64,000 bases of DNA from Cryptomeria japonica (Eukaryota > Streptophyta > Pinopsida > Cupressales > Cupressaceae), in assembly GCF_030272615.1 (NCBI RefSeq), contig NC_081414.1, positions 780,308,119-780,372,118 of the forward strand. The letters are read 5' to 3'. Both the position numbers and the translations under genes were made by a program. Each line of letters starts with the position of its first letter. Position 1 is the stretch's first letter. Positions 33,703-44,957 of the stretch are shown here, piece after piece. The notes under the pieces are model-generated. The model made no database searches. It was not told the DNA's origin and worked only from the letters and a program-made list of their open reading frames with translations.

Positions 33703-34794
33703 TGTTGGTATTATGGATGTGTTCCATTGGTTTTGTCATTGATGTCAACACTTGTCAACACTTATCAGGACTGGAGATCTTTGGTTATGTTCACTGACAT
33801 GTTCAATGACTTATGCACAGTCACCGGTATCTGGTTCACTAGTAGGTTATATTGTTCACCAGCATAGAGGATGACTTCCTATCATCTGGAGATTACTTGG
33901 TTATGTCAAAGACATGGTTTGGACACTTGGTTATGGTGATTTGGTTATTGGTCTAATTGAGTATGCATATTTGTTGTTACCGGCAAATTGGTCTAGGTTA
34001 TGGACCGACAAGCGTTATCTATTCTAGATCAACATGACACATTATGGAGATGATTTATTGATTGGTTATTATTGTAAATGCATTAAGCCGACATGATGCA
34101 TCACATATTGATTCATTTGTAATTGATTTAATTGTAATATTCTTAGTGAACCGACCTACACATTTGGTCTTAGGTTTTGGTATATATGTAAGATATCATT
34201 TGTGAGATTAAGTCGGAAGGAGATAGGGAATGTAATAGGTATTAAAAGGTTGTAATATTTGGTATATGTGAATTTAATAAGAGCTATACATGCAAACATC
34301 ATTTGAAGGTTCAAGGAAGGTATGAAGAAGATAATTAGAGCTTAACTGATATGAAATCCAGCATATGAAGATTTTATTTTGAGCAGTGAATTATCATTGG
34401 ATTTAACCGTCCAATTGTAGTTAGTGTGACTCCCATTTTGTGATTGAGCAGTGAGATCTAGGCAGTTGGCCTTTCTACATGTGCAGACCACATTTGTACA
34501 CACATACTATTTGCAGTAGTATCATCTAATTATGGGTAAGGTTTCCCACTATTGTTTTTCCCCTTACATGGTTTCCACATACAAATATCTATGTTATGTG
34601 TTATGGATGTTATTTGTCTTCCTGTTTCATGCATTAAACTTTACCGGTACTATAATTAATTGTTAAACTATCAACCAACTTTAAGTTTGGTTTACTAGTA
34701 TTATGCATTAAGTTTGATTAAGTTATATTTGGGTTAAAATTAATGGACAACTGATTCACCCACCCCTCCTCTTAGTTGCCTCCGGGTACTAACA
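33703..34794 (+). repeat. 3' LTR of the copia element
   Basis: It starts TGTTGGTATTATGG and ends TACTAACA; 1092 bases. It keeps the TATA-like region (34181-34190) missing from the left LTR. Confidence 0.92.
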
Positions 34795-36104
34795 ATGACA
34801 AAACTTGTGTCATTTGATCTGAAGGAAGTAGAGATTCACACTATTGTATTTAGTGTATTTATTACTATTTTGGATAACTTGAAGAGTGGGTGAGATACTC
34901 ACCTAAGATCCTTGAAGATCATTTTTGCTAACATCTTCAAGTATTCATAGAATATATTCGGCAAGTATCTCTATATATAAGTTTTGGGTAGCACCCCATC
35001 TTTGGCATTTCTTTAAAAGGAGGAGAGAAATAGTGAAAAATGTACAATATGGAAGAGTGTAATTCTTTGTCTAAGGGGGAGCCTTAGAAATTGTTTTGAT
35101 CCAGTGTATAGTGTTGAACACTTAGCCATTTTTTTCATGAGTGTTTCCATCAATGCCAAAGGGGGAGATTTTTCACAATTGGCACTCATCTAGTGGCTTT
35201 TGATGGTTTATTACTAGTTTAGGGTTGCCATTGATGGAAACTCCTCATGGAGATACGATCCAATGGCCTTAATTCTTCTCAATTAGAAGCGGATGTCAAT
35301 CGGTAGCTAGTTAATCAGTGTTTTAGGAAGAATAAACCAGTTCTAGGTTTGAAAGCTTTCTGGTTATTGCGGTGCATTATATCATGTTTGGATTGATAAA
35401 GCTGACATAGAAACATCATTCTATTATTATTTTTGTGATCTGGTCAATTCGACATGTGATTACACATTACACAAGTAGGATGACATGATAAATGACCATT
35501 TTGTGATTGTCGGTATATAAGTTTGGTGTAGATGATCTGTTTGGAGGATGGTATGATTGTATATGAGTGAGTGGTGATTGTGAATCTATTTTGCCACAGT
35601 TTCACATGCACATTCTTGATTCAGTAGCTGACTGAAACAATGAATAGGGCAAAATAGAGTAGATCTACAAAGGTGACCCAGTTAGTATATTTGGCACTCA
35701 ACCGGAACTAATCCAAGCATTGTAGATGTTATTTCAGATTTCCTTTTGTTGTAATTCACCATTGTAACTAATTAGTAAGGAAGTGAGCCTTTCAGGGTGG
35801 TAGCCCTTATTGTATTTGAGCAGTAAGCTCTGGGTAGTGTGCTTGAATTCTTATGCATTCCCCATATTATAATATTGGTTTTCTACTAGCCATAGTGGAA
35901 TAATATTGGTTCAAATCCCACCATGATTTTTCCCATTTGGGTTTCCATGTAAAAATTTGGTGTTATTCATTTGTGGTTGTTTGTTCTATGTTTTTGCATT
36001 CTAATTACATATTTATGTTTGTGGTGCTTTAAAGTTAAGTTTGAAAATCTGCTAACTGGTAGAGCATTGATTCACCCCTTTCTTAGTGATCCCTGATTCC
36101 AACA
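34795..36104 (+). mobile_element. Truncated copia-type element: 3' tail plus LTR
   Basis: It contains GGGGGAG tracts (about 35078 and 35161) and a final ATGCCAAAGGGGGAGAT before an LTR-like stretch of about 936 bases (35169-36104) ending GATTCCAACA. The LTR start has decayed (TTTTTCACA where TGTTGG would be expected). No primer site follows 36104, so this is the 3' end of an element whose body is lost at the copia junction. Confidence 0.65.
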
Positions 36105-36965
36105 TATCTTTTATTCCTATTGTATACACTATTCCTCTATTTGTGTTTTGTGTATTCTTAGTTTCTTTTTTTGGGTTCCCATTCCCTTGAGTTTCTAATT
36201 TTATTCCCCCATTTCCTACATCTTTGTCACTCTGGTTTAGGTTTTCATCAATTAGGGTTTCAAAATTATCATTCCTACCCTTGGCTCCATGAGCCTTTGT
36301 CTCATCTTTTTGAGCTAGGGAACTTTCTTCTCCTAAAACATTACCCAAGTCAATGTAGGTATTGCTTGTTCCAACCCCTTCATAACTTTCAACTTAATAA
36401 ACCCATGGTGTGTGTAGTGTCCTAAATTATGTTCAATACATTTATGACACTTACACATTGCGCCCAGTGCATTTATGACAATGCTCATGATAAATATCCT
36501 GTTACTTTGGCATCATGAGCTCAAAAGATAGATTGTACCCAATTGCCCTTAGACTTCATTTGGGACCATCTTGGTATGGATAGTAGCAAATCGTGTAGAC
36601 GTATGTGTTCCTCACTAAAGTCCTATCAAATTCCCAAATATGGAATCATATATCCCACATCAAACTTTTTTGGACTTGTGACCCTTCACTTGAATGAATC
36701 TCTAATGGTTATCCTTGGCTATTCATTGTATTAAAACCAAATCATCTTGTTTATTGAAATCTCTAGACACTCTTAGAAAGAAAGCTCTCAAGGAAATACT
36801 CTCTCATGTTCTTGGATCTCATTGTAAACACAACTATTGTCTTGCAATAGTAATACTATCTCAAGCTTCATCATGCTCCTATCTAAAGAAAGTGGTTTGT
36901 AAATTTAGTGGAGACCATCAAAGAAGCAAATCAAGGACAATCGGTTTATGTGTTGAATGTGGTTA
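36105..36965 (-). other. Possible LINE ORF1-like fragment
   Basis: The minus strand from 36348 is open for 98 codons of Lys/Asn/Glu/Gly-rich sequence (DETKAHGAKGRNDNFETL, GNGNPKKETKNTQNTN). Upstream near 36460 it reads CHKCIEHNLGHYTH, which resembles a worn zinc knuckle. Plant LINE ORF1 proteins have a knuckle followed by a charged linker. No endonuclease or RT is present. The call is weak; it could also be random low-complexity coding. Confidence 0.25.
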
Positions 36966-37746
36966 ACTCTAAACTAGTATCGGTGTTCCAACCGCTATTC
37001 ATTGATTGTGTGATGAGTTACCCCTAACTGACAGATTTGGTGGAAATTTGTGATAAGTTATGTTATATTGTCTAAGCACACTGCACCTAGGAAATTGTGA
37101 TATGATTCTTATGCCGACATGAAATCTAATGTCCATTTAATGAAATTATGATGAGCTATTTTGACATGTGATATGATGCGAGATAGAAGTGTTAAGTTAT
37201 TGAAGGCATTACAGAAATATGTTGGTGATGCAGTTTTGATTGAGCAAAAGAGGATCTATTCAAGCAAGTTGTGCTACTTCTAGATCACACCACCTATTGT
37301 TTTCTAATCACTACAATAGTCAAATTCCCTAAATGGGTAAGCTCTAACAAGCTTCAATGTACAAATCCTTTAACAAGGTCATCCATTATTAACAGGGTAC
37401 TACCTTTAACAGGGTATAGCTCCTTACAATGCTTTGGGATCTTTAACAGGATTCGCTCCTAGCAGAGCACTTTTGTAGACCTTAACCGATCAGTTATCTA
37501 TTACTGCAAATAGTTAACTTGTGAGTCCCATCTCACTGTGGTTTTTCCCATTTGGATTTTCCACGTCTAAACACTTGTGTTATGGTGGATGTTTTAATTA
37601 TTGTGGATGCTTTAATATCATTTTGGATTGCATGCATAGTGTTTGGTAAACTTGTTAAGTATCTCTATCGGTCAATTTTTAAAGTGGTATTGTTTTTGTT
37701 GTCACTGATTCACCCCCCCCTTTCAATTCCTTATAAGTCTATCAAT

Positions 37747-37758
37747 TGGTATCAGAGC
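37747..37758 (+). promoter_or_regulatory. Primer binding site (initiator Met tRNA)
   Basis: TGGTATCAGAGC is an exact match and lies two bases after the LTR end ATCA. Confidence 0.93.
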
Positions 37759-37806
37759 CTAACTTCCTTAAGGCTTAATCGCTTTGAAGGAAACCCTAAA
37801 TCCACC

Positions 37807-39018
37807 ATGGGGGATATGAGCTAATTTCAGATGGCTAGAGTTCTTCAAGCTACCGAGGAAGAGCTTGATACCCTAAGGGTTAGATTTAAAGCTTCACAAG
37901 TCAAAAGGAGAGAGCTAACTGAACAACTATTGGAAATATCTGATAATAGTTCTTCAGATGAAGCTAACATTGATGCATTGGCTGAAGAAGTTGATAAACT
38001 AAACGGTGAAAAGCTAAATCAAAGAAGAGAGTTAGAAGCCCTAACTATCCACATGAGCCAAGAGCTTGAAGCAAGAAGGGCAGTTGGAGACCTAATCAAA
38101 GAAAGAGATCATGAGATTGTTAAGATTAAACATGAGAATGCAACTTTGCATGATCATTGGCATGAAGAAAAAGAAGAAAAATAGGCTTTGTAGTTAGATC
38201 TTGAAATGGCAACATCTCTAAGAGAGACTCTTACAAAACACAATGAAGGTCTTACCAGAGAGCTCACTGAGGCTAATGGAAAGATGGAAAAGTTTAATAA
38301 GAGTTCTACTATGCTGGACGAGCATATCCAATCTCAGAGGATGAAAGGTGATACATTTGGACTAGGCTTTAATACATCTGAGAAAGGAGATTCTTTTGGT
38401 ACAAAGAGCAACATTCACAAGGACAAAACTGCTCCTAAGGCTTACAAGCCTACCGGTAAGAAAGATTTTAAACCTATTTGCTTTGTCTGTCATAAACCTA
38501 GACATACTGCAAATGTGTGTAGAAAAATACCCAATGAGAATATAGGCTATAATGCAAATGCTAGGTATGTATCTAGGAGATTTGAAGGTCATTGTTTTAC
38601 ATGGAACATGTATGGACATAGATCAATTCATTGCAGATATGGATAAAATAATCTAGTACCTCACATGAATCGAAGACCTAATGGTAACTGGAGGAGAACC
38701 TATGACAACCGAAGTAACATGAACCCACAAAAACCCTATGTCAACTTGTTTAGTCCATTTGAAATGGAAAAGGTAACTACTGTCATATGCACCATTTGTA
38801 ACAATTATGATCATGTGTCTATGAACTGGAGAAGGAGAACAAGAAGAGGCAATGCACTTTCTTGGAGATCATCTAGAATGGCTTGCTATTATTGTCACAA
38901 ACTGGGACAAATGGTGAAGTTTTGTAGAACCAGAAAGAATAAACTGGTGAACTACTCTGAAGATCATAAAGGTAAGCATAAGGTAAATATTGAGGAAACC
39001 AAAGAGGATATGAATTGA
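37807..39018 (+). pseudogene. Copia-type gag with four zinc-knuckle positions
   Basis: One frame runs from ATG 37807 to the stop at 39016. It is interrupted only by nonsense codons (TAA 37822; TAG 38182 and 38191; TAA 38644), with no shift. The N-terminal third is a charged coiled-coil (TEEELDTLRVRFKASQVKRR). Then come four CCHC-like motifs: CFVCHKPRHTANVC (intact), CFTWNMYGHRSIHC (second Cys to Trp), CTICNNYDHVSMNW (last Cys to Trp) and CYYCHKLGQMVKFC (His to Gln). Most copia gags have one. Zinc knuckles bind element RNA. The run of four at 38480-38930 may reflect tandem duplication. Confidence 0.8.
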
Positions 39019-39063
39019 ATCTAGAAAAAGAAGAGTGTGGATAAACCTAAAAAATAATCTAAT

Positions 39064-39284
39064 CCTTCATCATGGTTTTTCCCATTTGGGTTTTCCACGT
39101 ATAAGCGCTTATGTTATGGTGGATGTTTTACTTATTGTTGATGCTTTAATATCATTTTGGATTGCATGCATAGTGTTTGGTAAACTTATTAAGTATCTCT
39201 ACCAGTCAGCGTTTAAAGTGGTATTGTTTTTGCGGTCACTGATTCAACCCCCCCCGCCCCTCTCAGTGCTTTATAAGTCTATCA
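39064..39284 (+). repeat. Partial LTR, repeat of 37536-37744
   Basis: It shares CATGGTTTTTCCCATTTGG, the block GATTGCATGCATAGTGTTTG and the end TTATAAGTCTATCA. It begins abruptly after the gag frame, indicating a deletion that removed pol, the polypurine tract and the LTR start. Confidence 0.88.
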
Positions 39285-39876
39285 ACCTCCACCCATGGTC
39301 AAGTGTCCTAATGATTATGATCTTGTTGAAAAACTTAAAGTTACTCCTACTATAATCTCACTATAGGATTTTCTTCCAACAACCCCAATGTATCAAGGTA
39401 TACTACAAGAAGCTTTGCAAAATATTACGTTGCGTTCTTCTACAGGACTAGTGGATATACATGTGTTGATGGATCATATTCATGTAGATACACCAAATAT
39501 TACATTCTATCCCCATAAAACCACACCTATTGAAGCAAAGAACTTGGACGATCCGTTAATGACAATCATTCATGTTAATGGTTTTAGCATTAGACAAACC
39601 CTTGTCAATATAATCTCTCCAATTAATGTGTGTCGTTTGGATCTATTGTCAAAGATTAAGGTGGATCCAAATGCCTTAGTAGCATCTTCTTTGTTCATCT
39701 AAGGTTTTGATTATATTGGAAAGATTTATTTGGGAATGGTAATATTATATTTGAAAGTTGAACTCATCACCATTCCAACTCTTGTACATGTGATGTCGAG
39801 TCCTTTATCTTACAACCTTCTCTTGGATGGTCCATGGCTTCATTCTCTGGGAGATGTTTCTTTCACATTTCATGTC
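39285..39876 (+). pseudogene. Gypsy aspartic protease, decayed
   Basis: The segment reads DDPLMTIIHVNGFSIRQTLV, then NIISPINVCRLDLLSKIKVD, where the family has a D-G/S-S active site followed by NVCP; here the Asp is replaced by Asn. After a stop at 39700 it continues GKIYLGMVILYLKVELI and YNLLLDGPWLHSLGDVS, matching the conserved GRPW(I)H block of Tat-type proteases. The match ends at 39876, where the Ogre-like LTR begins. Confidence 0.75.
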
Positions 39877-40639
39877 TGTTAGCCCCAATTTGAACTTGTC
39901 AAAATTTAAACTTTTGGTGTCAAAATCCTCATATTGATAAGCTCATGATAAAAAAAACTATTATAAATGAGGGTTTTCATGTCAACAAGTACAATGTATT
40001 GACCTTCTCACTTACTTGTCAAAGTAATCTAAATTATCGATCGGTGTTATCAAAGCAAGCAAAAAGTTTGATGAGACATTGTTTGTAGAAGCTATCATCA
40101 AGTTTTTTCACTTTAATTAAACACCGATAATAGTTATGAAGGGGCATTAGAATCTAATTGAAGTTGATGAAACACTAACAAGGTGATGCAAATCAGTGTT
40201 TTGTCCAAGAAATACAAGTCACTAAAAGGGGAACGCTATGTTGTATTTAATATGTTCATCGATAATTTTAGTATCATTGGCAAGTTGGTCAAGTTTTTAA
40301 AGATGCAGAGGTATTCAATCTCGAGGCATTATCGGTTTGAAAGATGCCGATGCATTCTCATTCATTAAATAATTAGTTATTCTAACTCGTACAGTGGCAA
40401 TTTTTGAAAGTTGAACAAAATTTAGATGGAGCTGTTGGGATTCGACATGTTTGCGTTAGCAAAGAAGAAGACGATACGTAAGTTAGTTATTATAACTGAC
40501 TTATTACAAATGCATTTGAAGCTCTCAAATAGGAAAAGCATGTAATACGAAACGACTTTAAGCTAACACCATTGTTAGTTAAAAAAGCTAAATCCCACCA
40601 ATCTCTACGGTTATGAAAGACATGCATGCATGCGTAGTG

Positions 40640-41380
40640 TGCAAGAAAAGACTTGAGGCTCCTGAATTGTTTCGTAGAATACCTAAAAGAAATGTCGCTT
40701 CACAGTGCAATGATCAAGAGATTCACAGAAAATCGATTTGTTGATCAGGCTTTTCATACTTTCAAGAATATGCAGTTGGAAGGTGTACAACCAAATTATT
40801 TCACAATTGAAAATAATGCGAGCACCAAAACAGTGTGTGGATATTCATCAAATCATAATTGATAAGCGCCAAATATTTGATAGATGCACATGCATAATGT
40901 GGAACCATAGACAAAAAGAACATCTCCAAGGTCTCGTCGTCTTGAAGCAATATCATCTAATGCGATGCAATGATTGCGGCTGTGCACCAAATATATTTGT
41001 TGAAAATTATTTATGAACATCAAAGAAGATGCAATTCAAAGACGTGAGGCCAATTCCTACAAGCTTTGTCAGCATCTTCCCATACTCAAAAACGAGAATT
41101 TTGGAAAGTATCAAAATCGGTTGTAAACATGCATACAGAACATGGAAAATCACAAATCAAGTGAAATGTTTAGCGTTCAAGTTGTGTACAAAATTGTGTG
41201 TTTAAAAAGACTTCACAAACATTCGAGCAAATGCAATTAATAGGAGTAAAGTCAAATTCTACGACTTTACTGGAGCATCTTTCATGGTTGTGCAGAATGA
41301 GAACTTTAAAAGAGGTTACATCATTCATCAAAGCACAGTGTATGGTCTTGGAATGAAAATTGTGATATCGGTGGGAGAAT
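40640..41380 (+). pseudogene. PPR-protein gene fragments
   Basis: PPR proteins bind organelle RNA. Several plant PPR blocks appear in order across frames: ELFRRIPKRNVAS (about 40665), SAMIKRFTENRFVDQAF with FKNMQLEGVQPNYFTI (about 40696-40810), VDIHQIII (about 40839), MQFKDVRPIPTSFVSIF (about 41029) and FEQMQLIGVKSNSTTLLEH (about 41235). The pattern 'F..MQL.GV.PN..T' recurs roughly every 200 bases; an intact PLS-type gene has about 300 between equivalent repeats, so parts are missing. Frames shift and stops are common. It may have been captured by the LTR element or be an older host pseudogene that the element surrounds. Confidence 0.7.
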
Positions 41381-41867
41381 ATTAAGTTGTAGAAGTTTTC
41401 AAAGAAAATAGTTTTATTATGTTTCATTTCAAAAACAGTGATCACATTGGTGTGGAACACAGATGTCAATTCTTATCATTAATGAGAATATTACAATGAG
41501 GAAATGGAAGTTAATTGTTTGTGTTTGAAGGAATGTCGTGGGTGAATGATCAGTGTACATTAGTGATCAAGGTAGTGTTATAGTTGCAACAACTTGGTCT
41601 TTTTCCTAACTTGCTAGTTTCAAATTGTCATTTTGTGACTTGTGTCACTTGATGTTACTAAAGTTAGAATTTGGATCTATTGTTTGTAAAAGTTAGCTAA
41701 ATTCTAACTTGTCTTCAAAAGGGTAATTACTCTAAGTGTTCGTTTATGGTAGTTATCCTAAGTAACTATTTAGGTAGTTATCTTAAGTAGTTATTCTAAG
41801 TGTTCACTTAGTTAGTTATCCTAAGTAGTTCGACCAAGTATTTATGAGGTAGTTATTCTCTCTAGCC

Positions 41868-41875
41868 TATAAATA
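41868..41875 (+). promoter_or_regulatory. TATA box of the Ogre-like LTR
   Basis: CCTATAAATACAAGGCC is a strong plant-type TATA context. It lies 715 bases before the LTR end, which leaves room for R and U5. Confidence 0.6.
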
Positions 41876-42588
41876 CAAGGCCAATTAATTTGTAAAAATG
41901 GAGGAGGACTCTTACAAAGGGAAAACTCTAGAGAATTTTGTAGAGAAACTATTTGAGAACTTTTGGTTTTCACATTTTGTACACAAAGCTTTTGGACTTG
42001 TATATTTTCAAAATAATAATGAAGAATACATTGAGTTCGTATGTGTTAAATGTATTCATGATTTATTGAACTACTAGTTTCTCGTTTGTTAAATTAGTAA
42101 TCCCTTTGTGTATCGGTGGAATCTATTGGTTTTTAGTTTAATAATCTATGTAATTGACGTGATGATGCACGTCATTTCCTGGTATCTTGTCTTGTCTATG
42201 CTAGTATAGCCTATATCTTTGTATGTTGAGATTTGTCGTGCTTCTTTCATCATCATTGCATTTCTTAAACCCATCTTGTGCTTAAACCCCTTTGAAATTG
42301 TTATTCATCGTGAATCTCATATGGTGTTTGTATGTCTACTTTTGGGTTTTCATTACTTATCTCTCTTTAGTTTTGTGTTTTCTCCTTTATGTACTTTCAG
42401 GTTAGAAGTACACAAAAATATTAAATACCCCCATCATATGAGGCAGTTGCCCCTCTCAAATGCAAAGGAATATTATGTTTTCACCATAATCTCTCCAACT
42501 CTTGGAACAGTTGTCACTGCTCTTCGAGCAAACAGGGTCAATTTTGAAGGATAATTCACAGTGACAACTCTATTTACCAGCATATTTT

Positions 42589-42606
42589 TGGCGACTCTGC
42601 CAGGGA
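42589..42606 (+). promoter_or_regulatory. Primer binding site (Arg tRNA type)
   Basis: TGGCGACTCTGCCAGGGA resembles TGGCGACTCCGCTGGGGA, the complement of plant Arg-tRNA(ACG) 3' end, with three mismatches. Ogre elements use this tRNA (family knowledge). Confidence 0.7.
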
Positions 42607-42701
42607 GAGAAATACCAGTGTGTTTTCTTCCTCAGAAATTTTAAGGTACCTTTTTCAGAATGAAGGTTGGTGACTTTGTTTGAAATATCAAATTCAAAAC
42701 A

Positions 42702-44778
42702 ATGGTTTGGTACAAAGGAAAGTTGGAAAGTGATAGTGAAAGTGATGATGAAGACTATTTATATCAAAAGAAGAAAGTTCCTGATCAGCCCATACAAATT
42801 GAATTCTTGAAGAGCTTTTATGGTGGTATGCAGTTTACTCTTGATAAGATTCACCCCTCCTTATGTCAAGTGTTGCAAAATATTGAAGAATGGGATGGAA
42901 AAGAGATTGGTTTTGTTGCTTATAATAATTTACTTAAATCAACAACAATTGAAGAGAGATGAAGATAAAATTTATCTTTCTCCTGTACTAGTTGCTCAAC
43001 ATAATCAAAGTCTTGATGATCTTGAACAAGTCATCTTCTTGAAAAATTTCTATGGTGGAAACCAACTTGGTCCTAATAAAATTCATCCTTCTCTACTCCA
43101 ATATTTGCAAGTAATTGAAGAGAAAGAAGGAAGGGTAAACTTGTTTCTTGTTCATGATAATTCACTTGAACTAGAGGTAAACAACAACAATGATGAAAAA
43201 AAAGATCCGTGTGTTTCACTTGTTTCTCAAAGAAATCAAGATCTTAATGATGCTGAACAAGTTCAATTTTTGAAAATCTTCTATGGTAATAGGAAACTTT
43301 ATCCTAACAAAGTGCATCCTTCCTTGCTTCGAAAATTGGAAATGATTGAACAAAAAGAGTAGGGATACAATTATTTTCTTGAAGATGTGCACATTCCCAA
43401 TGAGATGTCTTATGATCCAAGTTTTGAAAAGGATCCATCATATTATGCATGTGTTGAGGAAGATGAAGCCATATCGGTTCACAAGGATACATGTCAAAAG
43501 AAAGATCAAAATAAAGTGTGTGAAGAAGAAAAAGAAGATTGCATCTATGTATGCCATGAGCATTATGAAGATTATCACAACAAGGAAGAAGTCTTCCATG
43601 AACCTAAAAACAAGGAGTTTGAAGAAAAAGTATCAAATGTTTTGAAGACTTCCATGGAGCCCAAGCTTCAATAAAATGATGAAGAGGAGAGGAATAAAGA
43701 GAAACCTTATATGGTTTTTATTCTAAATTGGTGTCTTAATTCTTCTGATGATGATTTGCTTTGTGGAGAAGACATTCCTATTATTCCATCACCAATCAAA
43801 TGAGATAATAGCAGCATTGATGATGTCAAAGTTTCAATAACTTCTGAGCAACCTTTCATTGCCATGACCAATGGAGAGGCAACTACAAGTGAAACTACAA
43901 ATATCTTCTTTTCCTTCATAATTGGAGACCTTTATTTTTGAAGATATTGATGTACTTCTAGATTAGCTTCAAGCACTAGGAAATGAGTCATCAAGTTTAC
44001 ATTCTTCATCATTCTTCCAAATTAAATATGAAACATTTAAATTCATTAGTGACAATAATAATAAAGAAACATTGATGAAGGAGATGGTTAATTGGCCAAT
44101 TTTTTAGTCTTTCCATTTTGATGACTTACTTTTGGAAACTCCAGAAAAAAAGATTATTTTCTCTATGGTGAAGGTGGCTACCTAGATTCTTTGAAACCAT
44201 CTACTGAATCTATTTCTACAAATATTTCTAGAGATGTGGATGTATTCCCTTCTTCTTCATTCTCATATTCTATAGAGAAATATTTTTCTGAAATTTTAAT
44301 GACAAAGGAAGAGGAAAGTATTTTGATAAAAGATGATCCTATGCTCCTAGAAGGTGACATTCAAGAAGAAGATTCAATCATTGTATCTACACAAGTATCT
44401 TCAAATCATAAATTGTATAAAGGATGTCCAATTCAAGGCTTGATTTCATCTGATCCAAACTATCAGAGGGGTCTTTAGATAGAGGATATTGGTATGCTTG
44501 AGAATATTCCAAAAGTTGCCAATAATGTTCAAAGTGGTACCAATTTGATTCAAGAGAGCCCACAGATTTATGATGAGAGATGGTTGTTTGGTTCATTGCT
44601 CAAAGATATTTCTCATCTTATACATGTTTATTTACTCCAGCTATGCAACTTACAAGTGTCACATGGATGCACGTCAATTTTCCGTAGAGGCACCTATTTC
44701 TCTCAATTCTGTGAATGGTTTTGTATGACAAGCCTCGATAAATTTGAGGTAGGAATTCCCTACCATGTACATATTTAG
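42702..44778 (+). pseudogene. Unrecognised acidic ORF with a 77-residue triple repeat
   Basis: I do not recognise this protein. The frame starts MVWYKGKLESDSESDDEDYL at 42702. Near 42950 it changes frame by one inserted base and then stays in one frame, with scattered stops, to 44778. The N-terminal third holds three copies of a module: FLKSFYGG with IHPSL and L..IEE (42804), FLKNFYGG with KIHPSLL (43036) and FLKIFYGN with KVHPSLL (43267). The spacing is 232 and 231 bases, i.e. 77 residues. The rest is Asp/Glu/Ser/Lys-rich, with a CIYVCHEHYEDYHNKEE patch (about 43540) and no gag, protease or RT motif. Its place between primer site and right LTR matches the extra ORF1 of Ogre elements, but similarity to it is not shown. 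Confidence 0.6.
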
Positions 44779-44957
44779 TCAGAAGTTTTGGTTGTGTTCA
44801 TCCCATTTCTGGTTTGACGTTGGTCTCTCCAGTTAGTTCCTTTTGTGGTCTCCTCTTTTCATGACTCTATTTCCCAATGGATAAGACATTAATCATTTGC
44901 AAAACCTATGGGTTCATCCTACATCCCTTATAGTCCTTGTCCCCAATCAGAGCCAGT

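Larger units (their letters stand above)
20369..34794 (+). mobile_element. Copia element, complete but dead, split by a gypsy insertion
   Basis: LTRs are 20369-21350 and 33703-34794. There is an initiator-Met primer site, one gag-pol reading order (gag, protease, integrase, RT, RNase H) and a polypurine tract. The internal part is about 4.5 kb once the 7.9 kb insertion (24885-32750) is removed. Domain order integrase before RT places it in copia. Frameshifts near 21780, 22230 and 23310 and many stops make it inactive. No outer target duplication was found, as expected if the left LTR was joined by recombination. Confidence 0.93.
36966..39284 (+). mobile_element. Gag-only copia-type element between LTR fragments
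   Basis: An LTR-like stretch ends at 37744 (AAGTCTATCA) and is followed by a perfect initiator-Met primer site and a gag frame to 39018. The last 209 bases of the LTR recur at 39064-39284 without a primer site, so this is the right LTR with its first part deleted. There is no protease, integrase or RT. The left LTR border was not found. Confidence 0.75.
39877..42582 (+). repeat. 5' LTR-like segment with captured PPR sequence
   Basis: It is about 2.7 kb, from TGTTAG to CCAGCA just before the primer site. It contains PPR-gene fragments (40640-41380), a stretch of imperfect repeats of AGTTATCCTAAGTAGTTAT (about 41735-41860) and a TATA box. The equivalent right-hand segment lacks the PPR part. 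Confidence 0.5.

Noticed and set aside
36171-36734. Plus-strand short frames in 36.1-36.7 kb
   Set aside because: No motif is present. The minus strand reading (weak LINE-like) explains the open stretch at least as well.
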